Positions 48,722 through 57,700 are shown, counted from the stretch's first letter. The stretch is 64,000 nucleotides of DNA from Streptomyces sp. NBS 14/10 (GCF_002224125.1 NZ_NCSM01000041.1:82491-146490), one strand, 5' to 3'. Numbers and translations: made by a program. The notes: generated from the sequence alone by a model not told the origin.

Positions 48722-49742
48722 CCCGGCCGCCCCCTCCCCCGCCGGCCCGGACGCCTCCCCCGCCGGTCCGGTCCGCCGCGCCGCCCGGCTCCGGATCCGC
48801 GATCTCGCGCTGCTGCCCGCGGTGGTGCTGCTGCTGGTGATCGGCGCGCTGACCAATGACACGTTCCTGGAGCGGCAGAACCTGATCAACATCCTGGGCG
48901 CCTCCTCTGCGCTCGGGCTGCTGGTGCTCGCCGAGGCGATGATCCTGATCAGCGGCCGGATGGATCTGTCCCTGGAGTCCATCGCGGGCCTGGCGCCCGC
49001 GCTCGGCTTCCTGGTCGTCATCCCCGCCGCCTCGGGCGGCTTCGGCACCGGCTGGCCCGCCTGGCTGGGGCTGCTGATCATCCCGCTGGCGGGGGCGTTG
49101 ATCGGCGCGGTCAACGCCGCCCTGATCGTGGGGCTCGGGCTCAACGGCTTCATCGTCACCCTCGCGATGAACATCGTGCTGCGCGGGGTCCTGATCGGCC
49201 TGGTCTCCGGCAGGACGCTGTTCGACGCGCCGCCGGCCTTCTTCGCCCTGGGCTCCGAGAACTGGCTGGGCCTGCCGCTGTGCGTCTGGGTGAGCGCCGG
49301 GTGCTTCGCCGTGGCCGGGTTCGCTCTGCGCTACCACCGCTTCGGCCGCGCGGTGTACGCGGTCGGCGGCAACGCCCCGGCCGCCCGCGCGGCGGGCATC
49401 CGGGTGGCATGGGTGGGCTGGTCGGTGCTGGTGGTCGGCGGGGCGCTGTCGGCCGTCGCGGGGCTGGTCATCGCCGGACGGGTCGGGGCGGTCGACGCCA
49501 ACCAGGGCAGCGGCATGATCTTCACCGTCTTCGCGGCCGCCGTGATCGGCGGTATCAGCCTCCGGGGCGGCCGGGGCTCGCTGCTCGGCGCCCTGCTGGG
49601 CACGCTGCTGCTGGGGATGCTGGAGAACCTGCTCACCCTCGCCCAGGTGTCGGCCTTCTGGATCCAGGCGATCTACGGCGGCATCATCCTGCTCGCCCTG
49701 ATCGTGGCCCGCCTCACCACTGGCGAGGCACAGGAGTCATAG
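48714..49742 (+). CDS. Sugar ABC transporter permease (RbsC-like)
   Basis: A 342-residue inner-membrane permease with about ten hydrophobic segments. Characteristic blocks: LTNDTFLERQNLINILGASSALGLLVLAEAMILISGRMDLSLESIAGLAPALG and GRAVYAVGGNAPAARAAGIRVAWVGWSVLVVGGALSAVAGLVIAGR. Last gene of the fucD-ABC operon; the ATG at 48714 overlaps the ATPase stop. No kinase, aldolase or dehydrogenase for fuconate breakdown follows, so the pathway must be finished elsewhere. Confidence 0.93.
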   Translation: MADPAAPSPAGPDASPAGPVRRAARLRIRDLALLPAVVLLLVIGALTNDTFLERQNLINILGASSALGLLVLAEAMILISGRMDLSLESIAGLAPALGFLVVIPAASGGFGTGWPAWLGLLIIPLAGALIGAVNAALIVGLGLNGFIVTLAMNIVLRGVLIGLVSGRTLFDAPPAFFALGSENWLGLPLCVWVSAGCFAVAGFALRYHRFGRAVYAVGGNAPAARAAGIRVAWVGWSVLVVGGALSAVAGLVIAGRVGAVDANQGSGMIFTVFAAAVIGGISLRGGRGSLLGALLGTLLLGMLENLLTLAQVSAFWIQAIYGGIILLALIVARLTTGEAQES

Positions 49743-49765
49743 TATTAAGGGAAATATCTCCGCAG

Positions 49766-52231
49766 ATGGGACGGGCGATGACCAGCCCCGAGGGAATCGT
49801 TCCAACCGAAGCGCACGTCCCGTTCGACATGGCCGACGCGGCGACCGCGGTGGTCGACGCGGTGGGCACCGTTGTCGGGTGGACCGCCGCCACAGAGCGC
49901 CTCCTCGGCTACCCGGCTGCCGAGGTGCTGAACAAGCCTGCCTCGATGCTGCTGGCCAGCCCCGAGGACGCGGCGAAGGTACGGAACATCACGGACCAGT
50001 GCCGCGACCAGGGCAGCTGGGGCGGTCTGGTGACGCTGGGGCATCGGTCCGGCCACCGGGTCGAGGCCGGTGTGCGGGTCTCCGGGATCTCCGGGATCTC
50101 CGAGTTCTGCGGGCGCGGCTGCTGGCTGATCTCCGCGATCGACCTGTCGAAGATCCCCTCCTGGGCGCTGAGCGGATCGCTGCTGGAGGCGTTCCTCGTC
50201 CGCTCGCCGATCGGCATGGCCGTCCTCAGCCCGGATCTGCGGTACGTGTGGATGAACGACATGCTGGAGCGCTACGGCGGGGTGCCCCGGGAGCAGCGGC
50301 TGGGCCGCCGGATGGCGGAGTCCCTGCCCGGCCTGGACACGGGCGCGCTCGAAGCGCAGATGCGGCAGGTGCTCGAGACCGGCAATCCGGTCGTCGACTA
50401 CGAGTACCGGGGCTGGACCATGGCCGACCCGTACCGTGAGCACGCGTACTCGACCTCGTTCTTCCGGCTCGACAACACCGACGGCCACCCGGTGGGCGTG
50501 TGCTACATGGGCATGGACGTGACCGACCGGTGGCGGGCGCGCGAGCGGCTGGCGCTGCTCAACGAGGCCAGCGCGAAGATCGGCAGCACCCTGGACGTGC
50601 TGCGCACCGCTCAGGAGCTGGCCGACTTCGCCGTGCCGCGGCTGGCCGACTTCGTCACCGTCGACCTGCTGGAGTCGGTGCTGCACGGCGAGGAGCCGGT
50701 GGCCCCGTCGCAGCACACGCTGCCCGCGTTCCGGCGGGCGGGGCAGGCCTCCATCCATGAAGGCACCCCCGAGTCCATCGCCGCGCTCGGCGATCCCGTC
50801 TCCATCTCTCCGAGCTCGCCCTTCGCCTCCTGCTTCTTCTCCGGCGAAGCCCTCCTGGACCCGGCGATGGACGTCTCCGTCACCGCGTGGACCGGCGACA
50901 CCCCGGACCCGGCCCGGGCCCGGAAGGTCCGCGAGTTCGGGATGCGCTCCCTGATGGTCACGCCGATCCGAGCGCGGGGCACCATCCTGGGCGTGGCGTC
51001 GTTCGTCCGCTCTCGCGAACCGGACCCGTTCGAGGCGGACGACCTGCTACTGGCCGAGGAGTTGGTCGCCCGAGCCGCGCTGTGCGTGGACAACGCCCGG
51101 CGCTACACCCGCGAGCACACCACGGCCCTGGCCCTCCAGCGCAGCCTGATGCCGCACAACCTGCCCGGCAGCCCGGTCCTGGAGGTGGCCTCGCGCTATC
51201 TGCCGACCGTCCGCGACGGCGTGGGCGGCGACTGGTTCGATGTGATCCCGCTGTCCGGGGCGCGGGTGGCCCTCGCGGTCGGCGATGTGGTGGGGCACGG
51301 CATCAACGCCGCGGCCAGCATGGGCCGGCTGCGGACCGCCGTTCACACGCTCGCGGACATGGACCTGCCGCCGGAGGAACTGCTGGCCCACCTCGACGAC
51401 CTGGTCATCCGGCTCGGCGAGGAGCGGGTGGGCGAGGAGGACATCGCCGCCGCGCTCATTGGCGCCACCTTCCTGTACGCGATCTACGACCCGGTCACCC
51501 GGCGGTGCACCATGGCCCGGGCCGGGCATCCGGCGCCCGCCCTCGTGGCCCCGGACGGCGAGGTCACCTTCCCCAGCCTGCCCGCCGGGCCGCCGCTGGG
51601 CCTGGGGTCGCTGCCCTTCGAGTCGGCCGAACTCGAACTCCGGGAGGGCAGCCTGATCGCCTTGTACACCGACGGCCTCATCGAGACCTGCGACCAGGAC
51701 ATCGATATCGGCCTCGCCCGCCTGAGCAACGCGCTCGCCCAGCCCGGCCTGCCCCTGGAAGACCTCTGCTCCACCGTGGTCGACACCCTGCTGACCAGCC
51801 CGCCGTCCGACGACGTCGCACTGCTGCTGGCCCGTACGCACTCCCTGAGCCCCGGTCATGTCGCCTCCTGGGACCTGCCCACCGACCCGGCCGTGGTCGC
51901 CAGCGCCCGCTCCCTGGCGGTCCGCCAGCTCGCCGAGTGGGGCCTCGACGAGCTGACGACGACCTCGGAGCTGATCGTCAGCGAGCTGGTCACCAACGCC
52001 ATCCGCCACGGCACCGGGCCGATCCGGCTTCGCCTGATCCGGCACGACGTGCTGATCTGCGAGGTCGCCGACGCCAGCAACACCTCGCCGCGGCTGCGCC
52101 ACGCCCGCACCACCGACGAGGGCGGCCGCGGCCTGTTCCTCGTCGCCCAGCTGACCCGCCGCTGGGGCACCCGCTACACCGAGGGCGGCAAGCTCATCTG
52201 GGCCGAGCAGGACCTTCCGGCCCCGGCATGA
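49766..52231 (+). CDS. PAS-GAF-PP2C phosphatase with C-terminal ATPase domain (paralogue of 35912 gene)
   Basis: An 821-residue signalling phosphatase with the same domain order as the gene at 35912: PAS-like (about 20-130), PAS (about 140-250), GAF (about 262-440), PP2C (about 455-680) and HATPase (about 700-815). Motifs: GVGGDWFDVIPLSGARVALAVGDVVGHG, ARAGHPAPALVAPDG, LYTDGLIET with the metal Asp intact, PPSDDVALLLART, and ELIVSELVTNAIRHG, DEGGRGLFLVAQLTRRWGTR. It probably sets the phosphorylation state of an anti-anti-sigma partner encoded elsewhere. Start at ATG 49766 or 49778; AAGGGAA is upstream of the first. It begins 24 bases after the sugar permease gene but is functionally unrelated. 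Confidence 0.93.
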   Translation: MGRAMTSPEGIVPTEAHVPFDMADAATAVVDAVGTVVGWTAATERLLGYPAAEVLNKPASMLLASPEDAAKVRNITDQCRDQGSWGGLVTLGHRSGHRVEAGVRVSGISGISEFCGRGCWLISAIDLSKIPSWALSGSLLEAFLVRSPIGMAVLSPDLRYVWMNDMLERYGGVPREQRLGRRMAESLPGLDTGALEAQMRQVLETGNPVVDYEYRGWTMADPYREHAYSTSFFRLDNTDGHPVGVCYMGMDVTDRWRARERLALLNEASAKIGSTLDVLRTAQELADFAVPRLADFVTVDLLESVLHGEEPVAPSQHTLPAFRRAGQASIHEGTPESIAALGDPVSISPSSPFASCFFSGEALLDPAMDVSVTAWTGDTPDPARARKVREFGMRSLMVTPIRARGTILGVASFVRSREPDPFEADDLLLAEELVARAALCVDNARRYTREHTTALALQRSLMPHNLPGSPVLEVASRYLPTVRDGVGGDWFDVIPLSGARVALAVGDVVGHGINAAASMGRLRTAVHTLADMDLPPEELLAHLDDLVIRLGEERVGEEDIAAALIGATFLYAIYDPVTRRCTMARAGHPAPALVAPDGEVTFPSLPAGPPLGLGSLPFESAELELREGSLIALYTDGLIETCDQDIDIGLARLSNALAQPGLPLEDLCSTVVDTLLTSPPSDDVALLLARTHSLSPGHVASWDLPTDPAVVASARSLAVRQLAEWGLDELTTTSELIVSELVTNAIRHGTGPIRLRLIRHDVLICEVADASNTSPRLRHARTTDEGGRGLFLVAQLTRRWGTRYTEGGKLIWAEQDLPAPA

Positions 52232-52314
52232 GGCGCACCACGGCGCGCCCGCGCCCTGTCCGTGATCGTGTCCCTCCCCCACACTGGACGCCAAAGTCAG
52301 GAAGGGGGGACGGC

Positions 52315-53892
52315 GTGCGGATGTCGTTCGGCCGCGGGGGCGGGTGGCGGACCCGGCGGCGGACTCGGTGGCGGGGCGGGCTCGCCTCCCCGTGGACCCG
52401 CGGCGTCGCGGCGGTGCTGGCCGGGGCGCTGCCCGCGCTGACGTTTCCCGAGCCGTCGCTGTGGTGGCTGGCGTACGCGGCGCTGGTGCCGTGGATCCTG
52501 CTGGCCCGCTCGGCCCCCACCGGCCGGCGGGCGGCCCTGGACGGCTGGCTGGGCGGGGCGGGGTTTCTGCTGGCGGTGCACCACTGGCTGATGCCGAGTC
52601 TGCATGTGTTCATCGTGGTGCTCGCGGCGCTGCTCGGGCTGTTGTGGCTGCCGTGGGGCTGGCTGGTGCGCCGGCTGCTGCACGGCCGGCCGGGCCCGGG
52701 CCGGGCGGCGGCGGCCCTGGTGCTGCTGCCCTCCGCGTGGCTGATGGCCGAGCTCGTACGGTCCTGGCAGTACCTGGGCGGGCCGTGGGGGCTGCTGGGG
52801 GCGAGCCAGTGGCAGGTGCCGCCCGCGCTGCGGGTGGCGTCGGTGGGCGGGGTGTGGCTGGTCAGCTTTCTGATCGTGCTGGTGAATGTCGCGCTGGCGC
52901 TACTGGCCGCGGTGGCCGCGGTGGCCGGGACGCGCCGGGTGGCGCTGGCCGGGGTCATGACGTGTGTCGCGGCGGTCGCCGGGGTGTGGAGCTGGGCGCC
53001 GGTGCCCAGGCCGGCCGGTACGGTACGGATCGCGGTGGTGCAGCCGGGCGTGATCAATGTCCCCGGACCGCGCTTCGACCGCGGCGAGCAGCTGACCCGG
53101 CAGCTGGCCGGCCGCCATCTCGACCTGGTCGTCTGGGGCGAGAGCAGCGTCGGCCAGGACCTGGCCGCGCGGCCGGACCTGGGCCGGCGGCTGGCCGCGC
53201 TGTCCCGGCGGGTCGGCGCGGAGCTGCTGGTCAACGTGGACGCGCGGCGCAGCGACCGGCCGGGCATCTACAAGAGCTCGGTGCTGATAGGGCCGCACGG
53301 CCCCACCGGTGAGCGGTACGACAAGATGCGGCTGGTGCCGTTCGGCGAGTACATCCCGTTCCGGTCGGTGCTGGGCTGGGCCACCTCGGTGGGCAAGGCG
53401 GCGCCCGAGGACCGCAGGCGCGGCACGGAGCAGGTCGTGATGCGGCTGCCGGAGGGCCTGCGGATCGGGCCGCTGGTCTGCTTCGAGTCCGCGTTCCCCG
53501 ATATGAGCCGCAATCTGGCACGGGACGGGGCGCAGATGCTGGTCGTACAGTCGGCGACCTCCACGTTCCAGCACAGCTGGGCGCCCGCGCAGCACGCCTC
53601 GCTGGCCGCGCTGCGCTCCGCGGAGACCTGGCGGCCGATGGTGCACGCGACCCTGTCCGGGGTGAGCGCGGTCTTCGGGCCGCGGGGCGAGCCGGTGGGC
53701 GGGCGGATGGGCACCAGCACCAGTGCGGCCATGGTCTACGAGGTGCCGCTGGCCCGGGGCACCAGCCCGTATGTGCGGTCCGGGCCGTGGACCGTGTACG
53801 GGGCGCTGGCCGCGCTCGGCGCCTACTGCGCGGTGGAGGGCGCGGGCGCCCTCAGGCGCCGGCGGGACTCTGGTTCTCCAGCGCGTCCTTGA
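52315..53892 (+). CDS. lnt: Apolipoprotein N-acyltransferase
   Basis: A 525-residue membrane enzyme that adds the third acyl chain to lipoproteins. The N-terminal half has about six helices (ASPWTRGVAAVLAGALPALTFPEPSLWWLAYAALVPWILL, SAWLMAELVRSWQYLGGPWGLLGASQW); the C-terminal half is the nitrilase domain with the catalytic triad Glu (LVVWGESSVG), Lys (RYDKMRLVPFGEYIPF) and Cys (IGPLVCFESAFPDMSR). Lnt is present in Streptomyces, though not essential there. The GTG at 52315 follows AGGAAGGGGGGA; ATG 52321 is an alternative. Its 3' end overlaps the convergent Gfo/Idh gene by 41 bases. Confidence 0.93.
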   Translation: MRMSFGRGGGWRTRRRTRWRGGLASPWTRGVAAVLAGALPALTFPEPSLWWLAYAALVPWILLARSAPTGRRAALDGWLGGAGFLLAVHHWLMPSLHVFIVVLAALLGLLWLPWGWLVRRLLHGRPGPGRAAAALVLLPSAWLMAELVRSWQYLGGPWGLLGASQWQVPPALRVASVGGVWLVSFLIVLVNVALALLAAVAAVAGTRRVALAGVMTCVAAVAGVWSWAPVPRPAGTVRIAVVQPGVINVPGPRFDRGEQLTRQLAGRHLDLVVWGESSVGQDLAARPDLGRRLAALSRRVGAELLVNVDARRSDRPGIYKSSVLIGPHGPTGERYDKMRLVPFGEYIPFRSVLGWATSVGKAAPEDRRRGTEQVVMRLPEGLRIGPLVCFESAFPDMSRNLARDGAQMLVVQSATSTFQHSWAPAQHASLAALRSAETWRPMVHATLSGVSAVFGPRGEPVGGRMGTSTSAAMVYEVPLARGTSPYVRSGPWTVYGALAALGAYCAVEGAGALRRRRDSGSPARP

Positions 53893-54769
53893 CGACCCGC
53901 TCGCACAGCTCATGGGTGCGCAGCGCGTCCTCGGCGGTCAGCAGGGTGCCCGAGCGCACGGCGTCGAGGAAGGCCAGGGTGATCTGCTCGACACCGCGCT
54001 GCCGGGCGACCGACACCCAGTCGCCGCGGCGGCGCACACTGGGCTGGCCCTTGTGGTCGACGATCTCCGCGAGATTGAGGACCTGCCGCTTGGTGTCGGC
54101 CCCGGAGACCTCCAGGATCTCCTCGGTGGAACCGCTCATCCGGTTCATGGTGCCGAGCGCGGTGAACCCGTCGCCCGACAGCTGGAGGACGACATGCTGC
54201 ATCAGCCCGCCGCGGATCCGGGCGCGTACGTCGATGTGGTCGACCGGGCCGGGCGCGAGGAAGCGCAGGGTGTCGACGACGTGGATGAAGTCGTCGAGGA
54301 CGAGGGTGCGCGGATCCTCCGCGAGGCCGACGCGGTTCTTCTGCATCAGGATCAGATCGCGCGGATGGTCCAGGCACTGCGCGTAGCCGGGCGCGTAGCG
54401 CCGGTTGAAGCCGACCATCAGGCTGACCCGGCGGCTTGCGGCGAGGTCGACCAGCCGCTCGCTGTCGGCCAGCTGGTAGGCGAGCGGCTTGTCGACATAC
54501 GTCGGCACCCCGGCCTCCAGGAGCCGGGTGACGAGGGCGGCGTGCGCGGCCGTCGGGGCGTGGACGAAGGCGGCGTCGAGGCCGGCCGCGAGGAGTGTGT
54601 CGAGGTCGGTGTGGCGGTGGGCCTCGGGGACGCGGTGGGCGTCGCCGACCCGCTGGAGGGTGGCGGGGGTGCGGGTGAGCAGATGCGGTTCGAGCCCGGG
54701 CCGGGCCATGAGCACGGGCAGATATGCCTTCTGGGCGATGTCCCCGAGCCCGATACAGCCCACCCTCAT
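53852..54769 (-). CDS. Gfo/Idh/MocA-family oxidoreductase
   Basis: A 305-residue NAD(P)-dependent oxidoreductase. The Rossmann entry is MRVGCIGLGDIAQKAYLPVL, and the family signature AGVPTYVDKPLAYQLADSERLVDLAA has the catalytic Lys of the EKP/DKP motif. The C-terminal alpha/beta domain includes MVGFNRRYAPGYAQCLDHP and the conserved DDFIHVVDTLRFL. Substrate is probably a sugar or inositol derivative; not decidable. Start ATG 54769 is standard. Overlaps lnt tail-to-tail by 41 bases. Confidence 0.92.
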   Translation of the reverse strand: MRVGCIGLGDIAQKAYLPVLMARPGLEPHLLTRTPATLQRVGDAHRVPEAHRHTDLDTLLAAGLDAAFVHAPTAAHAALVTRLLEAGVPTYVDKPLAYQLADSERLVDLAASRRVSLMVGFNRRYAPGYAQCLDHPRDLILMQKNRVGLAEDPRTLVLDDFIHVVDTLRFLAPGPVDHIDVRARIRGGLMQHVVLQLSGDGFTALGTMNRMSGSTEEILEVSGADTKRQVLNLAEIVDHKGQPSVRRRGDWVSVARQRGVEQITLAFLDAVRSGTLLTAEDALRTHELCERVVKDALENQSPAGA

Positions 54770-54878
54770 GCCGTCTCCCTCGTCCGTTCCGCCCCGGCAG
54801 CATACGGGGGCGGTCGGCGATGCCGACTTCCCGAGAGCGTGGATGACCTTCGAGCGTGACGGGCTGGAGGTCTCCTCC

Positions 54879-55403
54879 TTACCCCGGCGGCCCGCCCCCC
54901 GCCGCGCCCAGCCGCAGCGCGAGCCGGCGGATCGCGGTGCGTACGCCGTCGCCGTACGGGCCGTGGGCCAGCCCCCGGGAGGCCGCCCGTGCCAGGGCGA
55001 GCTGGCCGCGGGCCGCCTCCCGCTGGCCGAGCTTCGCGTAGTCGGCCGCGAGGTTGAGGTGGAGGCTGGGGTAGAAGGCGCGCACCTTCGTGGCGGCGGG
55101 GCGGCCGTCCGCGCCGACGATCCGGTCGGCCGCGGCGAGCGCCAGCAGGTCCCACATCAGCTCGTCGGCCGGGTCGTCCTGGGTGTCGGCGATGTAGTGG
55201 GCGAGGGCGCAGCGGTGGAAGGGGTCGCCGCCGGCCCCGCCGTCGTGGACTTCCCGCCACAGCTCGGCCAGGCGGTTGCGCGCCTCCTCCCGGTCGCCGC
55301 CGCGGTGCAGCATCACGGCCTGCCCGATCCTGGTCGGCACCGCGTCGTCCTCGGACGCCCTGCGCCGTGCTCCCGCCATCAAGGCCTCCCGCCGTGCCGA
55401 CAC
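54879..55403 (-). CDS. Tetratricopeptide-like helical protein, function unknown
   Basis: A 174-residue soluble protein made of helical pairs that resemble TPR units: PTRIGQAVMLHRGGDREEARNRLAELWREV, DPFHRCALAHYIADTQDDPADELMWDLLALAAAD and AFYPSLHLNLAADYAKLGQREAARGQLALARAAS. The start could be ATG 55403 or ATG 55379 (MAGARRRASEDD). No catalytic motif, signal or membrane segment. I do not recognise a specific function; adapters of this shape mediate protein contacts. Confidence 0.8.
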   Translation of the reverse strand: MSARREALMAGARRRASEDDAVPTRIGQAVMLHRGGDREEARNRLAELWREVHDGGAGGDPFHRCALAHYIADTQDDPADELMWDLLALAAADRIVGADGRPAATKVRAFYPSLHLNLAADYAKLGQREAARGQLALARAASRGLAHGPYGDGVRTAIRRLALRLGAAGGGPPG

Positions 55404-55456
55404 TCCTTCGAAACTAGCCGCAGCCGACGGCGATCCGGGGCAGCGCGCTCACGTAC

Positions 55457-56464
55457 TCAGCCCGACGGGGCGTAGCGCTGGGCCAGTTCGGTGATGGTGC
55501 GCGCGACCGCCTCGCGCAGCTCGGGCGGGCCGAGTACGTCGGCCTCCGCGCCCAGCCACAGCACGTCGTGGGTGGCGACGGGCAGCGATTCCACGGGCAG
55601 CACCACCCGCGCCCGGCCGTCCGCGTCGGGCGGGCCCGCGGCCGCGACGGCGGCCTCTCCGGCCGCGCCGAACTTCATCGGGAGCAGCCGCAGTCCGCGC
55701 GGGGTGAGCAGCAGTTCCGCCTCGCCCTGGAAGCGCATCTCCTCCAGCCGCCGGGACGACTCCGCCCAGTGGGCGGCCAGGTCGAACCCGGTGGGGCGCT
55801 CGAAGGTCTCCTCCAGGACCTCGGCGTCCAGGATCCGCGACACGCGGTAGGTGCGCACGCTCTCCGCGCCGCTCTCCGTACTCTCCGCGCTCTCCGCACC
55901 CTCCGCGCGTGCCACCAGGTACCAGATGCCGCCCTTGAGGACCAGGCCCAGCGGATGGACCTTCCGCCGCACCTCGCCGCGCCAGCGGCGGTAGTCCACG
56001 CGCAGCGCCCGTGGCCGCCACACCGCCTCGGCGACCGCGCCGAGGTGGGGCACCTCTTCGGCGTCGCGGAACCAGCCGGGCGCGTCCAGGTGGAAGCGCT
56101 CCTGGATGCGCCGGGACCGCTCCCCCAGCTCCGCCGGGAGCGCGGCCCGCAGCTTGAGCTGGGCGGTGGCCAGGTCGGCGCCGAGGCCCAGCTCGGTGGC
56201 CGGGCCCGGCATCCCGGCCAGGAAGAGGGAGTCGGCCTCGTCGCCGGTGAGCCCGGTCAGCCGGGTGCGGTAGCCGTCGAGCAGCCGGTAGCCGCCGGCC
56301 GGGCCGCGGTCGGCGTAGACCGGAATGCCGGACGCGCCGAGCGCGTCGATGTCGCGGTAGACCGTGCGGACCGAGACCTCCAGCTCTTCGGCGAGCTCAG
56401 GCGCGGTCATCCGCCCCCGGTTCTGCAACAGCAGGAGCAGTGAGAGGAGACGGTCGGCGCGCAT
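55457..56464 (-). CDS. WYL-domain transcriptional regulator (YafY/DeoR-type HTH)
   Basis: A 335-residue regulator: N-terminal helix-turn-helix (MRADRLLSLLLLLQNRGRMTAPELAEELEVSVRTVYRDIDALGASGIPVYAD), a central helical part and a WYL ligand-binding domain (RALRVDYRRWRGEVRRKVHPLGLVLKGGIWYLVARAEG, with the W-Y-L residues in the last stretch), then the WCX extension. A low-complexity GAESAESTESGAESV insert follows WYL. Start at ATG 56464 (or ATG 56473). A very long palindrome just upstream, shared with the divergent DUF3224 gene, is the probable operator. Targets probably include that gene. Confidence 0.93.
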   Translation of the reverse strand: MRADRLLSLLLLLQNRGRMTAPELAEELEVSVRTVYRDIDALGASGIPVYADRGPAGGYRLLDGYRTRLTGLTGDEADSLFLAGMPGPATELGLGADLATAQLKLRAALPAELGERSRRIQERFHLDAPGWFRDAEEVPHLGAVAEAVWRPRALRVDYRRWRGEVRRKVHPLGLVLKGGIWYLVARAEGAESAESTESGAESVRTYRVSRILDAEVLEETFERPTGFDLAAHWAESSRRLEEMRFQGEAELLLTPRGLRLLPMKFGAAGEAAVAAAGPPDADGRARVVLPVESLPVATHDVLWLGAEADVLGPPELREAVARTITELAQRYAPSG

Positions 56465-56470
56465 GGCTCC

Positions 56471-56518
56471 CATTGTGCCGCCGTACCTGACAAAAGATGT
56501 CAGGTACGGCGGGCAATG
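56471..56518. promoter_or_regulatory. Long palindromic operator between WYL regulator and DUF3224 gene
   Basis: The core arms CCGCCGTACCTGACA (56478-56492) and TGTCAGGTACGGCGG (56498-56512) are perfectly complementary around AAAGA, and outer arms CATTG (56471-56475) / CAATG (56514-56518) extend the dyad. It begins seven bases upstream of the WYL ATG at 56464. Confidence 0.8.
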
Positions 56519-56579
56519 TACTCCTCGGCCCGCGCGGTACGGATCGCGCGGGGCCCCAGAACCATCGGAAGGACACCGC

Positions 56580-56987
56580 ATGACCACGCACGCCACCGGC
56601 ACGTTCACCTTTGCCAACTGGGACGAGACCAACGTCGGCGAGGCCGGTGACGGCACGAAGCTGGCCCGCGCCACGGTCACCAACAGCTTCTCCGGGACCT
56701 TGGAGGCGGAGCGCACCACCTGCGAGTACGCGATCACCTACTTCACCGACAAGACGGGCGTCTGCACCGGCTACGAGCTGGTGAGCGGCACCCTCGGCGG
56801 GCGCACCGGCAGCTTCGTCTTCGTACAGCACGGCACCTTCGGCGAGGACGGCAAGATCCACTGCTCACTGGAGGTGGTGCCCGGCTCCGGCACCGGGGAG
56901 CTGGCGGGGCTCACCGGCAAGGGCGGCTACGTGGCCATGGCCGGCCAGCCCACCACCCCGTACAGCTTCGAGTACGACCTGGGCTGA
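56580..56987 (+). CDS. DUF3224 family protein
   Basis: A 135-residue beta-rich single-domain protein of the DUF3224 family (allene-oxide-cyclase-barrel-like). Blocks: ATGTFTFANWDETNVGEAGDGTKLARATVTNSFSGTLEAE, YAITYFTDKTGVCTGYELVSGTLGGRTGSFVFVQHGTF, and VVPGSGTGELAGLTGKGGYVAM. Function unknown; the genes are regularly next to WYL or similar regulators. ATG at 56580 with GGAAGGA upstream; expression probably governed by the palindrome at 56471-56518. Confidence 0.92.
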   Translation: MTTHATGTFTFANWDETNVGEAGDGTKLARATVTNSFSGTLEAERTTCEYAITYFTDKTGVCTGYELVSGTLGGRTGSFVFVQHGTFGEDGKIHCSLEVVPGSGTGELAGLTGKGGYVAMAGQPTTPYSFEYDLG

Positions 56988-57010
56988 CGCAGGTCATCCC
57001 GTGAGGGCGG

Positions 57011-57700
57011 TCACCCGGTCTGGGCGGCCAGGTTCGGGATCCGCCAGTCGACGGGCGCGTGCCCCTGAGCCTTGATCGCCTCGTCGATCTGAGTGAAGGG
57101 GCGCGAGCCGAAGAACTTCTTCGCCGACAGCGGCGAGGGGTGCGCGCCCTTCACCACGGCGTGCCGCTCCTCGTCGATCAGCGGCAGCTTCTTCTGCGCG
57201 TAGTTCCCCCACAGCACGAAGACGGCCGGGTCGGGGCGGGAGGCCACGGCGCGGATCACCGCGTCGGTGAACTTCTCCCACCCCTTGCTCTTGTGGGAGT
57301 TGGCCTCGCCGGCCCGGACCGTCAGCACCGCGTTGAGCAGCAGCACGCCCTGCCGGGCCCACGGCATCAGATAGCCGTTGTCCGGGATCGGGTGGCCGAG
57401 CTCCGCCTGCATCTCCTTGTAGATGTTCCGCAGCGACGGCGGGGTCTTGACGCCGGGGCGCACCGAGAAGCACAGCCCGTGCCCCTGGCCCTCGCCGTGG
57501 TACGGGTCCTGCCCGAGGATCAACACCTTCACCTGGTCGTACGGGGTGGCCTCCAGGGCGGCGAAGACCTCGTCACGCGGCGGGTAGACGGGACCCTTGG
57601 CCCGCTCCTCCTCGACGAACTCGGTGAGCTCCTTGAAGTAGGGCTTGTCCAGCTCCTCGCCGAGGACGCCGCGCCAGGACTCGGGCAGCATGTCGGTCAC
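57011..57700 (-). CDS. ung: Uracil-DNA glycosylase (family 1)
   Basis: A 229-residue family 1 UDG that removes uracil from DNA. The water-activating loop GQDPYHGEGQGHGLCFSV (about 63-80) with the catalytic Asp and the Leu-intercalation loop GAHPSPLSAKKFFGSRPF (about 188-205) are intact, and the uracil-binding VFVLWGNYAQKK is present. The GTG at 57700 (VTDMLPESWRGVLGEELDKPYF) has CCGGAGG nine bases upstream; the open frame reaches 57778 but the extension is not family-like. Convergent with the DUF3224 gene. Confidence 0.95.
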   Translation of the reverse strand: MTDMLPESWRGVLGEELDKPYFKELTEFVEEERAKGPVYPPRDEVFAALEATPYDQVKVLILGQDPYHGEGQGHGLCFSVRPGVKTPPSLRNIYKEMQAELGHPIPDNGYLMPWARQGVLLLNAVLTVRAGEANSHKSKGWEKFTDAVIRAVASRPDPAVFVLWGNYAQKKLPLIDEERHAVVKGAHPSPLSAKKFFGSRPFTQIDEAIKAQGHAPVDWRIPNLAAQTG

